From Kaistella carnis (GTDB lineage Bacteria; Bacteroidota; Bacteroidia; Flavobacteriales; Weeksellaceae): a stretch of 64,000 nucleotides of DNA. Below, piece after piece: positions 27,191 to 36,390 of this stretch. The notes beneath the pieces are model-generated. The model saw only the letters and a program-made list of their open reading frames with translations. It ran no database searches and had not been told where the DNA came from. The DNA is taken from the NCBI RefSeq assembly GCF_003860585.1, contig NZ_CP034159.1, forward strand, positions 1 to 64,000, in the 5' to 3' direction. The stretch's first letter is position 1, and each line of letters begins with the position of its first letter. The translations under genes and the position numbers were made by a program.

Positions 27191-28720
27191 ATGCAAAACG
27201 GGATTATCATACTCGACTTCGGATCACAATACAACCAACTTATCGGACGCAGAATCCGGGAAATGGGGGTTTATTCAGAAGTCCTTCCTTTCAATACAAC
27301 TTTGCAGGAAATATTGGACCGTGAACCTTCAGGAATCATCTTGTCGGGCGGACCAAGTTCTGTGAATGCCGAAAATGCACACTTGGTAGATAAAGCACTT
27401 TTTGACCAAAATATTCCGGTACTTGGAATTTGCTATGGAATGCAGTTAACCACGCATTTATTAGGAGGAGAAGTAAAGAAAGGAGACAAAGGAGAATATG
27501 GAAAAGCCAAACTTCAAATACAAAAATCAAATACGTTACTCTCCGGCGTCAGTCGCTTTTCCACGGTTTGGATGAGCCATTTTGATGAGGTAGAAACCGT
27601 ACCGGAAGGTTTTGCCATCAATGGAATGACCGATGTTATTTCTGCGATTTCTGATGAATCGAAAAAGATTTATTGCGTACAGTTTCACCCGGAAGTTTCG
27701 CATACTGAAGAAGGCACCAGAATGATGGAGAACTTTGTCTTCAATGTTTGCAAAGCCCCCAAAAACTGGAAACTTACCAATTATATTGATGAAACAATTG
27801 CAGACATTAAACAAAGAGTAGGGGATCAGAAAGTAATTTTGGGACTTTCTGGTGGCGTAGATTCTTCTGTAGCTGCGGTGTTAATTCACCGCGCCATTGG
27901 CGATCAACTGCAGTGTATCTTTGTAGATACGGGACTTTTGAGAAAAGACGAAGGCAAAAAAGTGATGGAAAATTATGGCGAACATTTCAATCTGAAAATT
28001 GATATGGTCGATGCTTCGGAACGATTTTTATCCAAATTGGCCGGAGTCTCTGATCCTGAAGAAAAAAGAAAAATCATCGGTAACGAATTCGTCGCCGTAT
28101 TTGACGAAGAATCTCATAAATTCACAGACGTTAAATTTTTAGCTCAGGGAACAATTTATCCGGATGTTATTGAAAGTCAATCTGTAAAAGGACCTTCATC
28201 CGTCATTAAATCGCATCATAATGTGGGCGGACTTCCCGAAGAAATGAATTTAGAATTGCTTGAACCTTTGCGTGAACTCTTTAAAGATGAAGTTCGTAAA
28301 GTAGGCGAGGAATTAGGGATTCCGCATCATTTGGTACACCGTCATCCTTTCCCGGGACCTGGATTAGGAATAAGAATCCTTGGCGCAGTTGATGAAGAAA
28401 AAGTAAGGATTTTACAGGAAGCCGACGATATTTTTATTGAAGAACTGTATAAAAATAAATTGTACGATACCGTTTCTCAAGCCTTCGTGGTTTTACTGCC
28501 AGTGAAATCGGTGGGAGTTATGGGAGACGAACGAACGTATGAATATACCGCTGTAGTTCGTTCCGCTAATACTACTGATTTTATGACTGCTACTTGGAGC
28601 AGACTTCCGTACGAATTTTTGGACACCATTTCCAACAGAATTATTAACGAAGTTCGTGGCATTAACCGTGTTGCTTATGATATCTCGAGCAAACCGCCTG
28701 CTACGATAGAGTGGGAATAA
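27191..28720 (+). CDS. guaA: GMP synthase (glutamine-hydrolysing)
   Basis: Converts XMP to GMP. The N-terminal glutamine amidotransferase domain shows ILSGGPSSVN, the nucleophile cysteine in GICYGMQLTTHLLGG (near residue 82) and the H-x-E pair in QFHPEVSHTEEG. The ATP-pyrophosphatase domain begins with the P-loop LGLSGGVDSSVAAVL (about 217-231). The C-terminal dimerisation domain includes HRHPFPGPGLGIRILG and ends KPPATIEWE, the universal GuaA terminus. The length, 509 residues, is standard. The gene is separated from purD by a terminator and the GC-rich element, so it is probably its own unit. Confidence 0.98.
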   Translation: MQNGIIILDFGSQYNQLIGRRIREMGVYSEVLPFNTTLQEILDREPSGIILSGGPSSVNAENAHLVDKALFDQNIPVLGICYGMQLTTHLLGGEVKKGDKGEYGKAKLQIQKSNTLLSGVSRFSTVWMSHFDEVETVPEGFAINGMTDVISAISDESKKIYCVQFHPEVSHTEEGTRMMENFVFNVCKAPKNWKLTNYIDETIADIKQRVGDQKVILGLSGGVDSSVAAVLIHRAIGDQLQCIFVDTGLLRKDEGKKVMENYGEHFNLKIDMVDASERFLSKLAGVSDPEEKRKIIGNEFVAVFDEESHKFTDVKFLAQGTIYPDVIESQSVKGPSSVIKSHHNVGGLPEEMNLELLEPLRELFKDEVRKVGEELGIPHHLVHRHPFPGPGLGIRILGAVDEEKVRILQEADDIFIEELYKNKLYDTVSQAFVVLLPVKSVGVMGDERTYEYTAVVRSANTTDFMTATWSRLPYEFLDTISNRIINEVRGINRVAYDISSKPPATIEWE

Positions 28721-28754
28721 TTTCACCCGTTTAATAAAATATGAATTTTTTAGC

Positions 28755-28789
28755 TATTCCCCTTTTTTAGTAATTGGGGAATACTTTTT
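28755..28789 (+). terminator. guaA terminator
   Basis: An 8-bp perfect stem (TATTCCCC with GGGGAATA, 13-base loop) followed by a T run, 25 bases before the next ATG. Confidence 0.75.
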
Positions 28790-28813
28790 GTCATTCTATC
28801 CGAAAACTTTTTT

Positions 28814-30460
28814 ATGTTCGATAAACAGCACCGCAAACTGAAACGTTCTGCCAAATTGATGACCGTATTTAGCAAATATGGTTTCAAAGACGTGTTGGCG
28901 CGAATGAATCTTGCTAAAAATAATGAACCTTCTATTGACGAAAATGATATTGCTTTAACCAATTCAGTTTATGAAAGGATCAGAATGGCTTTGGAAGAAC
29001 TTGGACCTACTTTCGTGAAATTAGGACAAACATTTTCCAGTCGTGAAGACCTGTTACCTCCTGAATTAATTTTAGAATTACAGAAGCTTCAGGATAAAGT
29101 TGAAGTCGTCGATTTGGATCTGGAAGAAATTCTGGAACACGAATTCAATATCATTCCGTCTGAACATTTCCTGGAGATTCAGAAAAAACCTTTGGCAACT
29201 GCCTCGATCGCGCAGGTATATAAAGCTGTTTTAAATGATGGCACCGCGGTAATTCTTAAAGTGAAGAAGCCGAATGTTCAGGAAAACATTCAGGATGATC
29301 TCCTTTTAATTCACGACTTGGTAAAGGTCATCACTACTTATTCCGACCTTGGTTCCAGACTCAATTTAAAGAGTGCAATTTCTACGTTTGAGAAATCTTT
29401 GCTGGAAGAAATCTCCTTAATTAACGAAAAAAATAATATCCAACAGTTCGCACTCAACTTTAAAAATAATAAAGAAACTTATGTTCCCAAGATTTACGAG
29501 GAGTTTTGCAGTAACAATATTCTTTGTATGGAATATGTTGAAGGTATTAAAATCACCAACAAAGAATCGCTTTTGGAGAACGGAATAGATCCGGTAAAAA
29601 TTTCTGAGGTAGGCTTGCGACTTTTCGTTTCTCAGATCTTGGATTATGGTTTTTTCCATGCTGATCCGCACGCCGGAAATATTTTAATTAAGAAAGATGG
29701 TAAAGTAGTCTTCATCGATTTTGGTGCGGTAGGAACAATTCAGCCGAATGATAAGGAAATTCTGGAGCAGTTAATTGTAGCGTTCGTGTCAAGAAATGCG
29801 CAGAAAATTGTAAAGAATCTAAAGAAAATGGCCGTGAGTTATGAGATTCCCGACGACCGCGCCTTCCAGAATGATGTTGAAGATGTTCTGAATTTCGTGC
29901 ACAGTTCCTCTCTTCAAAATATTGATGTTCCCAAACTTGTTCGTAAAATGACGGATACTTTAAAGAATAACCGTATTAATATGCCGGATTATTTATATCT
30001 CTTATTGAAAGGCATTAGTTTAATCGAAGGCGTTGGAAGAACCATCAATCCTGATCTTGATATTGTAAAAAGTTTGCAGCCGTTTACAAAAAGAATCATT
30101 TTTAAGAGCGTGTCTCCAAAAAAAATATTGAAATCCGGCTCTCAAAAATTGATGAGCCTGACTGAAAATATGGAGGAAATTCCACAAGAACTACGATCGC
30201 TCCTGCAAAAACTTGATGACAATAAATTTACGGTGACGAGTGAAATCAAAAATATTGAAAAGACAAATCAACTCATAAAAACGAGCATCGTCAATCTTAT
30301 TTTAGGGATGGTTTTATGTGCCAATATTATTTCAACAGCAATACTATGGAATTCCGAAACAGCCTACACGATTGGCGGAATCCCACTTATAATTGTTTTT
30401 AGTATTACACTTTCCGCCTTCCTAGTGATTGTATTTTTCTTAAGATTACTTAAAAGGTAA
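28814..30460 (+). CDS. AarF/UbiB-family atypical protein kinase-like protein
   Basis: Membrane-anchored ABC1/ADCK-family protein of 548 residues, whose relatives support quinone biosynthesis through an ATPase activity. Seen are the KxGQ motif in LGPTFVKLGQTFSSREDLLPPEL (about 56-78), the A-rich nucleotide loop PLATASIAQVYKAVL, the VILKVKKP lysine, the catalytic block FFHADPHAGNILI and the metal motif VVFIDFGAVG. Two hydrophobic helices at the C-terminus (about 495-545) anchor it in the inner membrane. Because menaquinone is the likely quinone in this group, a role in its synthesis or lipid handling is an inference. Confidence 0.92.
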   Translation: MFDKQHRKLKRSAKLMTVFSKYGFKDVLARMNLAKNNEPSIDENDIALTNSVYERIRMALEELGPTFVKLGQTFSSREDLLPPELILELQKLQDKVEVVDLDLEEILEHEFNIIPSEHFLEIQKKPLATASIAQVYKAVLNDGTAVILKVKKPNVQENIQDDLLLIHDLVKVITTYSDLGSRLNLKSAISTFEKSLLEEISLINEKNNIQQFALNFKNNKETYVPKIYEEFCSNNILCMEYVEGIKITNKESLLENGIDPVKISEVGLRLFVSQILDYGFFHADPHAGNILIKKDGKVVFIDFGAVGTIQPNDKEILEQLIVAFVSRNAQKIVKNLKKMAVSYEIPDDRAFQNDVEDVLNFVHSSSLQNIDVPKLVRKMTDTLKNNRINMPDYLYLLLKGISLIEGVGRTINPDLDIVKSLQPFTKRIIFKSVSPKKILKSGSQKLMSLTENMEEIPQELRSLLQKLDDNKFTVTSEIKNIEKTNQLIKTSIVNLILGMVLCANIISTAILWNSETAYTIGGIPLIIVFSITLSAFLVIVFFLRLLKR

Positions 30461-30499
30461 CTTTATTTGTGAAGTCATTTTTAAGGGATGTAAGCTTAT

Positions 30500-32647
30500 T
30501 TATTTAGCGCCGCCACTATCTTTCTCCACATTTGTTTTCGTATTTTCTTTCACTTTTTGGTTTCCAAATCTTTTAACAAGGGAGAAAGAAACACCATACC
30601 AGTCAGATGCAAAATTGTTTCGAAACTGACCAATTGGCGTGTAGGTCGTGTTGTCAAAATTTGGTTTTACGATGAAGTTATTCAGTCGTACTGTCGCCTC
30701 CATTTTCAGGGCAGGAAATATTTTAGTCGCTGATAAATTATGAAAAACATTCTGGCCATTGGAAACAAAATTTCCATTGTTCTGACTGTAAACGCCAACC
30801 CAAGCATTTAAATTAATATTTTTCCCGAACAGATTTGTATAGGACAGGTTCGTTGATCCACTGATATTGGTGATATAGCTGTCATTTTTCAATCCATTCT
30901 TTGCATTGAAATCGCTACTGTCCGAATATTCGACTCCAACATTAAGGTTGACACTCAATTTATTATTCAAAAAACTCTGATTTGTACTGAAGTTTCCGGA
31001 AATTCGTTCAATACGCCCATCAAAATTCGTAGGCATTCTGATCGTTTTATCACCTTCCACAACATAAGAAGTCCAATAATCATGATTGCTGACAAAATAG
31101 TTAGCAGAAAGAAAGTATTTCTTTTTAATTCCGAGTTTCAGGCCGAACCGGTCACTCGGGTTGGCTTGTAAATCAAGATTACCGCGGTAGAAAACGCCGT
31201 CGTCGCCGGGCAAAAGAAAGGGATTAAATTCAGAAAAATAGGGTCTCCAGATAGAATGATTGTAGGTAGCACTCAAACTGTAATTATCAGAAATCGCATA
31301 TTTCAAAAGGAGATCGGGAAGAAATGTACTGGCTGACCTCGTCCTTTCTACATTCCCAACATCCTGTCTGATTTTATAGGAGATGTGTTCAAATCGAAGT
31401 CCGATTCTGGTTTCCAGTTTTTTAAAATAAGTACTACTGAAATTAATATATAGTGAATTTAAATTATCGGTATATTGAAAATCATTGTTTCTGGACTGGT
31501 CATACGTCCATTGATCATCGACAAGATTAAAATACTCGTATGGAATCACATTATTTTTAAAATTTGTTTTTCCTCCGAATTCAAGCTGCGATTTTTCTCC
31601 GACAGGTTGCGAATAATCCACTTTAAAATAGTAGTCCCGATTCTTCTTATCAGACAGGATTCTATTGCCCTCCGCAGCATTTATCTCATATCTGTTAGAT
31701 AATTGTTCGCTGTAATCATCCGCGCCGGAGTAATTGATTCCCACGTTAACATCTAAAATTTTATTTTTTACCTTGTCATAGAATTTATAGAATAAATTGG
31801 CTCCTAAGTTTTCGTAATCACCGACTGAATGTTGGGTTTTTGTGAAAGAATTTTGAAGCTGCCCGTTAAGAGAAGAGCTGCCATAGGAATTACTGTCTGT
31901 AAAACGCTTCGATGTTCTATAATCGAAAATTAAACCCACGTTATTTTTCTCGTTGATTTCAATTTCTGAAGTACTTGATACCGATGGACTTCTGCTTAGG
32001 GAAACTGTTTCAGAATTTGAAAGTTCAACTTTATTGCTATCGTAAAAGAGGTATTCTGCGTCAGTTTTGTAAAAGTTTGTGTTATCACTATAACCTGCCG
32101 TTAAATTTTGTGTAAAATTCTTTTTATGATAATTGATATTTAAATTGGAACGTTGAGAGTTTTTTGTAGCTTGATCATTAGTAAAACTTGCGCTTCCTTT
32201 AATGCCTTCATTTTCCAGTTTTTTCAATACAATATTGATTACCTGTCCTGTTGTTTCATATTTGGAAGATGGACTTGTGATCACCTCGATCTTCATGAGG
32301 TTGTCTGCCGGTATGGTGTTTAGATATTCTTTGAGGTCTTTTCCTGTAAATATCGATTTACGGTCGTTGATGTAAACGGTAACACTTTGGCCTTCAGATT
32401 TTACGACATCGTCACTGTCAATACTTACCAAAGGCGTCATTCGAAGAACATCCCAAGTGGAATTCCCGGAGAGGATGGAGCTGTTCGCAACATTGAAAAC
32501 GGTTCGGTCTACTTTGCTTTCTACGGTTGGTTTTCGACCTATGAGTTGAACTTCTTCGATGTCTTTCAGTTGGGTGCTGTCCTGCTTGGATTGTGCGGTA
32601 AAAAATAGAGAGCTGAGAAGCCCCACGGTGATAAGAGTAAATTTCAT
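30500..32647 (-). CDS. TonB-dependent receptor-like outer membrane protein
   Basis: A 715-residue protein with a signal peptide (MKFTLITVGLLSSLFFTAQ). A plug domain follows (EEVQLIGRKPTVESKVDRTVFNV, then SVTVYINDRKS and KIEVITSPSSKYETTGQVINIVL), and then a large beta-barrel of the flavobacterial OMP_b-brl_3 kind. The plug motif E-V-I-T-x-P-S-x-Y is characteristic of this family. The carboxypeptidase-like N-terminal domain often present in these proteins is absent. No substrate-linked genes adjoin, so what it carries is unknown. It is convergent with the UbiB-family gene. Confidence 0.88.
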   Translation of the reverse strand: MKFTLITVGLLSSLFFTAQSKQDSTQLKDIEEVQLIGRKPTVESKVDRTVFNVANSSILSGNSTWDVLRMTPLVSIDSDDVVKSEGQSVTVYINDRKSIFTGKDLKEYLNTIPADNLMKIEVITSPSSKYETTGQVINIVLKKLENEGIKGSASFTNDQATKNSQRSNLNINYHKKNFTQNLTAGYSDNTNFYKTDAEYLFYDSNKVELSNSETVSLSRSPSVSSTSEIEINEKNNVGLIFDYRTSKRFTDSNSYGSSSLNGQLQNSFTKTQHSVGDYENLGANLFYKFYDKVKNKILDVNVGINYSGADDYSEQLSNRYEINAAEGNRILSDKKNRDYYFKVDYSQPVGEKSQLEFGGKTNFKNNVIPYEYFNLVDDQWTYDQSRNNDFQYTDNLNSLYINFSSTYFKKLETRIGLRFEHISYKIRQDVGNVERTRSASTFLPDLLLKYAISDNYSLSATYNHSIWRPYFSEFNPFLLPGDDGVFYRGNLDLQANPSDRFGLKLGIKKKYFLSANYFVSNHDYWTSYVVEGDKTIRMPTNFDGRIERISGNFSTNQSFLNNKLSVNLNVGVEYSDSSDFNAKNGLKNDSYITNISGSTNLSYTNLFGKNINLNAWVGVYSQNNGNFVSNGQNVFHNLSATKIFPALKMEATVRLNNFIVKPNFDNTTYTPIGQFRNNFASDWYGVSFSLVKRFGNQKVKENTKTNVEKDSGGAK

Positions 32648-32814
32648 GCAATAGTTTATTTTTATAAGACAACCGTAGAAAGCATTTTATTACTCCTCGT
32701 GTTCTTTTCCGGAATAAGTGGTGTTAAATACACAAAAGTTACAGTCAGATTGACTGTTTTGAGGAAAGTTCATCAAATAGTAATAATGAAAAAAGAGTGA
32801 TTTTTGGCGAAATA

Positions 32815-33457
32815 TCAATCAACCTGAATTCCTTTACGTTTTAGTCTGTATTTGGAGTAAAATTCACCGATTTTTAAGGTGTCTGGGTATTTATAATTAT
32901 TTATGATTTTCTTATTAAAATTATATTCCATTATAAATGGGACTTTTTCATAGGTGTTTCCTAATACTACTGCAACAGAATCTCCCTTCCAGTAGGCATC
33001 TTCAATCCAGAAAGATGGTCCGAAGAAGGCAATTTGCTGTGCTTTTCTATTTTTTAAATCGACAAGAATTAAGGCCTGATCAGCTTCAAACGCTGCACTT
33101 CCATCAGGTAACAGTTCCCATTGATAGCTGTCGAAATCCAAGTATTGATCTCTATCTTGATTGAAAACTAAAAATGGTTGGTAGATGGGATTAAATCCTT
33201 TTTGATGTAAAATAGGCGAGAAAGATTCACGATACGTTATTGGTGTACTTTCTTGCGGTTTAAAGATTTCACGCTTAAAGTTTGGGTTTTCTTTTCTGTA
33301 ATACTGAAACCAAGGATGGAGATTGGTGGTGTCTTTCTGCGGAATCTTCGCAGAAGTTTCTGTTTTTTTTAGTATTTCTTTCCTCGGAATAAAGCGGTTT
33401 ATTCTTTTCGTCGCAGGAAAAAAGTAAAGTAAATAGAAAAAGATAATAAACTTTCAT
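32815..33457 (-). pseudogene. Lipoprotein gene broken by a frameshift at an A8 tract
   Basis: Reading from the ATG at 33457, a lipoprotein signal (MKVYYLFLFTLLFSC, cysteine at residue 15) leads into KNKPLYSEERNTKK. The frame is then lost at a run of eight A (33363-33370 on the complementary T8) and closes near 33275. If one A is removed, the frame continues TETSAKIPQKDTTNLHPWFQYY and on through YLDFDSYQWELLPDG to the stop at 32815, giving one protein of about 213 residues. I do not recognise the family. It may be a true pseudogene, a phase-variable gene or a homopolymer sequencing error. It is divergent from the helicase gene. Confidence 0.75.
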
Positions 33458-33497
33458 TCTTATAAAATACAAAATATATTAATACTCTCAAAAAAAC

Positions 33498-33505
33498 TAT
33501 CTTTG
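33498..33505 (+). promoter_or_regulatory. -7 box immediately before the helicase start
   Basis: TATCTTTG, a perfect match, ends five bases before the ATG at 33510. Transcription would begin at or beside the start codon, so the mRNA may be leaderless. Confidence 0.6.
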
Positions 33506-33509
33506 CAAA

Positions 33510-34862
33510 ATGGAAAAAATGACCTTTGCCGATTTCGATCTTCCGGAAAAAATTCTTGATGTTTTAGCGGATTCTAATTTATTTGAACCGACACCGATTC
33601 AACTTAAAACTTTGAGCCCGATTCTGTCCGGACGTGATGTGATGGGAATTGCTCAAACAGGTACCGGAAAAACTTTGGCGTATCTCCTTCCTGTTCTTAA
33701 AACCTGGAAGTATAACAAAAGCGGAAATCCTACCGTTCTTATTCTTGTACCAACCCGTGAATTGGTGGTGCAGGTGGCAGGTATTGTTGAGAATCTCACC
33801 AAGAATTTAACCGCGAGAGTCATTGGTATTTATGGCGGTAAAAATATTAACACGCAGAAATTACTTTTTAACGACGGTTGCGATATCCTTGTTGGAACTC
33901 CTGGTCGGGTAATGGATCTGGCGATTGACAATGCAATTTCATTAAAAGAAGTTCAGAAACTTATCATCGATGAGTTTGATGAAATGTTGAATTTGGGTTT
34001 TAAAGCCCAGCTGACACATATTTTTCAAATGATGAAAGAGAAAAGGCAAAATATCCTTTTTTCTGCAACCATGACAGAAGCGGTTGATGCTTTGCTTTAT
34101 GAATATTTTTCAGGTCCTGTAGAAATTTCATTGGCAAAATCAGGAACACCACTTGAGAAAATAGAACAAGTCGGATATAAAGTGGAGAACTTTAATACCA
34201 AAATTAATTTACTTCAGCATCTTTTAGAAACCGATGCAGACTTTTCAAAAGTACTGATCTTCTGTAATAATAAAAAACACGCCGATTTACTTTATACAAA
34301 AATTGAGGAGCTTTTCCCCGATCAATTTGACGTTATTCACTCCAATAAATCTCAGAATTACCGTCTGAACGCCATGCGAAATTTTGAAAATCAAAAAGTT
34401 CGCGGTTTGATTACGACCGATATTATGGCGAGAGGTCTGGATATTTCAGATATTACCCATGTTATTAATTTTGAAATTCCTGAAGTTCCGGAACAATACA
34501 TTCACCGGATTGGTAGAACGGGTAGAGCAGATAAAAATGGTGTTGCGGTTTCTTTTGTCAGCAAAAAAGAAGAAGAGCAGTTATTGGATATTGAGTTGTT
34601 GATGGACAAGTCTGTAACAATGTTAGAGTTCCCGACAGGAGTGAAGATCAATCCTGTCAAAATTGCTTCTGAGAAAGATGAGATTGTGATGAAAAATGCA
34701 CATACCGTAAAACTTGAAGAAGGTGGCGGTGCATTTCATGAGAAAAAAGACAAAAACAAAAAAGAAAATTGGGGTGGTCCACACGCCAGAAAAATTCCGA
34801 AGAAAGTCGGCGCAAATCGGGCCCACGAAAAAGCCAAATCAAAAGCCAAGAGAAAAAAATAA
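33510..34862 (+). CDS. DEAD-box-family ATP-dependent RNA helicase (DEFD variant)
   Basis: RNA helicase of 450 residues. Motifs in order are Q-motif FEPTPIQ near residue 29, motif I AQTGTGKT (about 49-56), Ia PTRELVVQV, GG, Ib TPGRVMD, motif II IDEFDEM (DEFD where DEAD is usual), motif III SAT, then the second RecA domain with IFCNNKK, motif V TDIMARGLDIS and motif VI HRIGRTGR. The tail from about 410 is rich in lysine and arginine and is probably an RNA-binding extension. Likely roles are ribosome assembly or cold-adapted RNA unwinding, as for RhlE/CsdA relatives; this is inference. Confidence 0.94.
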   Translation: MEKMTFADFDLPEKILDVLADSNLFEPTPIQLKTLSPILSGRDVMGIAQTGTGKTLAYLLPVLKTWKYNKSGNPTVLILVPTRELVVQVAGIVENLTKNLTARVIGIYGGKNINTQKLLFNDGCDILVGTPGRVMDLAIDNAISLKEVQKLIIDEFDEMLNLGFKAQLTHIFQMMKEKRQNILFSATMTEAVDALLYEYFSGPVEISLAKSGTPLEKIEQVGYKVENFNTKINLLQHLLETDADFSKVLIFCNNKKHADLLYTKIEELFPDQFDVIHSNKSQNYRLNAMRNFENQKVRGLITTDIMARGLDISDITHVINFEIPEVPEQYIHRIGRTGRADKNGVAVSFVSKKEEEQLLDIELLMDKSVTMLEFPTGVKINPVKIASEKDEIVMKNAHTVKLEEGGGAFHEKKDKNKKENWGGPHARKIPKKVGANRAHEKAKSKAKRKK

Positions 34863-34864
34863 AC

Positions 34865-34905
34865 AAAAAATCCGGATGCAGTTTACGACACTCCGGATTT
34901 TTTAT
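34865..34905. terminator. Bidirectional terminator between the helicase and hemerythrin genes
   Basis: Stem AATCCGGA with TCCGGATT (34869-34876 and 34892-34899), flanked by A and T runs so that it serves both convergent genes. Confidence 0.85.
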
Positions 34906-34923
34906 TTATTATTTAATTGTTTT

Positions 34924-35370
34924 TTACTTCCAGAATACGTCCTCATAATCGGGTTCTTTTAACTCCGGATGATTTAGACTCAACAAGTGTTCTAACTGTT
35001 CGGAAGTCGCCTGTTTTTCAATTTCCGGAAAGATTTGTCGTTCTTCTGTTCGGATATGAAGTTCCAAGAGCGCGCGGAAATTTTCTATTTCGTCGCAGGT
35101 TTTAAAACCCTGCTTGATCATTTTTTCAAATGTACGGTGTTGTGAAATGGCTTCTTCAATTAAAGGATGTTCCTCGCCCAAAACTTTAAATATGGTTTCT
35201 TCCTCTTCCTCAAAGTGTGGTTTAAGATTGTGATTATAAAAAACACCGATATATTTCGCCATTCTTTCCACAGAGATTTCTTTTTTTAAACCTTCTTTTA
35301 ATTTCCAGCAGAGCAATAATCCAAAATGGTGATCGCGGCTTAATTGTACTAATGCTTCATGTCTTTTCAT
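34924..35370 (-). CDS. Hemerythrin HHE-domain protein
   Basis: A 148-residue four-helix bundle protein with ligands for a di-iron centre: RDHHFGLLL near residues 12-20, FYNHNLKPHFEEEEETIF near 44-61, SQHRTFEKM near 80-88, and LLELHIRTEERQIFPEIE near 102-119. The last H-x3-EE-x2-FP block is the family signature. Such proteins bind oxygen or nitric oxide or take part in repair of iron-sulfur centres. It is monocistronic; the upstream sequence TACCTTTA differs from the -7 consensus at one base. Confidence 0.88.
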   Translation of the reverse strand: MKRHEALVQLSRDHHFGLLLCWKLKEGLKKEISVERMAKYIGVFYNHNLKPHFEEEEETIFKVLGEEHPLIEEAISQHRTFEKMIKQGFKTCDEIENFRALLELHIRTEERQIFPEIEKQATSEQLEHLLSLNHPELKEPDYEDVFWK

Positions 35371-35511
35371 ATTTTACTCTTTATAGATTTAATTGATTTA
35401 AAGGTACTAATTTACCATTTGACCGAGAAATTATTTACTTAAAAGCATGAAAATATATTCTGGTTCTTCAATTTTTTTTGAAAGGTCTTCTACATCATTT
35501 AATTTCAGAAT

Positions 35512-35539
35512 AAAAACTCCCTCAGAAAAACTGAGGGAG
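35512..35539 (-). terminator. Terminator of the three-gene paralogue cluster
   Basis: A 9-bp perfect stem (CTCCCTCAG with CTGAGGGAG, five-base loop) with a T run on the minus strand, about 40 bases after the last stop. Confidence 0.8.
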
Positions 35540-35576
35540 AAAAAAAATCATTTGTGTTTTATATAAAAGCTTTTTT

Positions 35577-36389
35577 TTATTGGGTAATTTGAGTAGTTAT
35601 AAAAACTCTCGCCATATCAGTGTTAATGTTAGGACATGTTCCCGCATTTTTTCCGTAAGAAATTTGGGTATATCCGGAAGTTATTTTCGGAAGGTTTCGT
35701 CCGTAAACAGCCACCGTGTGAGTTCCCACACTTAAGTTTTCAAAAACTCCCGCCAGGTTAAATTTCTTCCAGTCACAGGTGAATTGTGCACCCACAGTAT
35801 TAAATTTTCTCGCAAGTTTTAATTGTCCATCGACAAAAACGCCTATCGCAAACTGAAAAGATTGGTTTGTGTCAACCTCATTATTTATTTGTGCCATACC
35901 TTCTGTAATGATATAATTACTGTTCGTAGCTTTTGTGATCGTGATGATTTTTGAGGCATTTAAATCAGTCCATCCTGTGGTGTTGTCATTAAGATTAAAT
36001 AATGGCATTGTGGTAGGAAATGTTGTAATATTAATTCCTGTTGTAGAAACTCCCGAAAAATTATCGGTCTGTTTTATAATAGCTAAACCGTCATCGATAT
36101 TAAATATTCTGTTCCATTTTCCACTTTCCCAGAAATTGATCTTTTTTGAAGATGGATTTGTATTATAAACCATTAATCCAGGCACAGGCGTTAACACCGT
36201 TACATCATCAGTTGTATTTAACAAATTTACTTGTGGCAACAGCAAACCTTTATTGTCACTATAAATCTGTAACACTGAACCTGGTTGAGGTGTGGTGTTT
36301 GTTGTTGGATTCATTGATATTAAAACCTGCCCTGTTGCCATGCCGGATATTATACAAAGTATCACTAGAAGCTGGTATTTAGTTTTCAT
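35577..36389 (-). CDS. Secreted protein, third member of a tandem paralogue family
   Basis: A 270-residue exported protein (signal peptide MKTKYQLLVILCIISGMATGQ). It shares its layout with the two genes upstream: an N-terminal segment with LQIYSDNKGLLLPQVNL and PVPGLMVYNTN followed by FWESGKWNRIF, then a beta-rich domain ending in NLSVGTHTVAVYGRN, SYGKNAGTCPNIN and ITTQIT. Two cysteines (FTCDW and GTCPN) match those in both paralogues. The first part is common in flavobacterial surface proteins. I start at 36389, two bases from the previous stop; earlier ATGs in the same frame overlap that gene. No function is known. Confidence 0.75.
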   Translation of the reverse strand: MKTKYQLLVILCIISGMATGQVLISMNPTTNTTPQPGSVLQIYSDNKGLLLPQVNLLNTTDDVTVLTPVPGLMVYNTNPSSKKINFWESGKWNRIFNIDDGLAIIKQTDNFSGVSTTGINITTFPTTMPLFNLNDNTTGWTDLNASKIITITKATNSNYIITEGMAQINNEVDTNQSFQFAIGVFVDGQLKLARKFNTVGAQFTCDWKKFNLAGVFENLSVGTHTVAVYGRNLPKITSGYTQISYGKNAGTCPNINTDMARVFITTQITQ

Positions 36390-36390
36390 A

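Noticed and set aside
33510..34862. DEFD in place of DEAD in the helicase as a possible new subfamily
   Set aside because: Single-residue changes at the third position of motif II are found in ordinary DEAD-box proteins, and all other motifs are normal.
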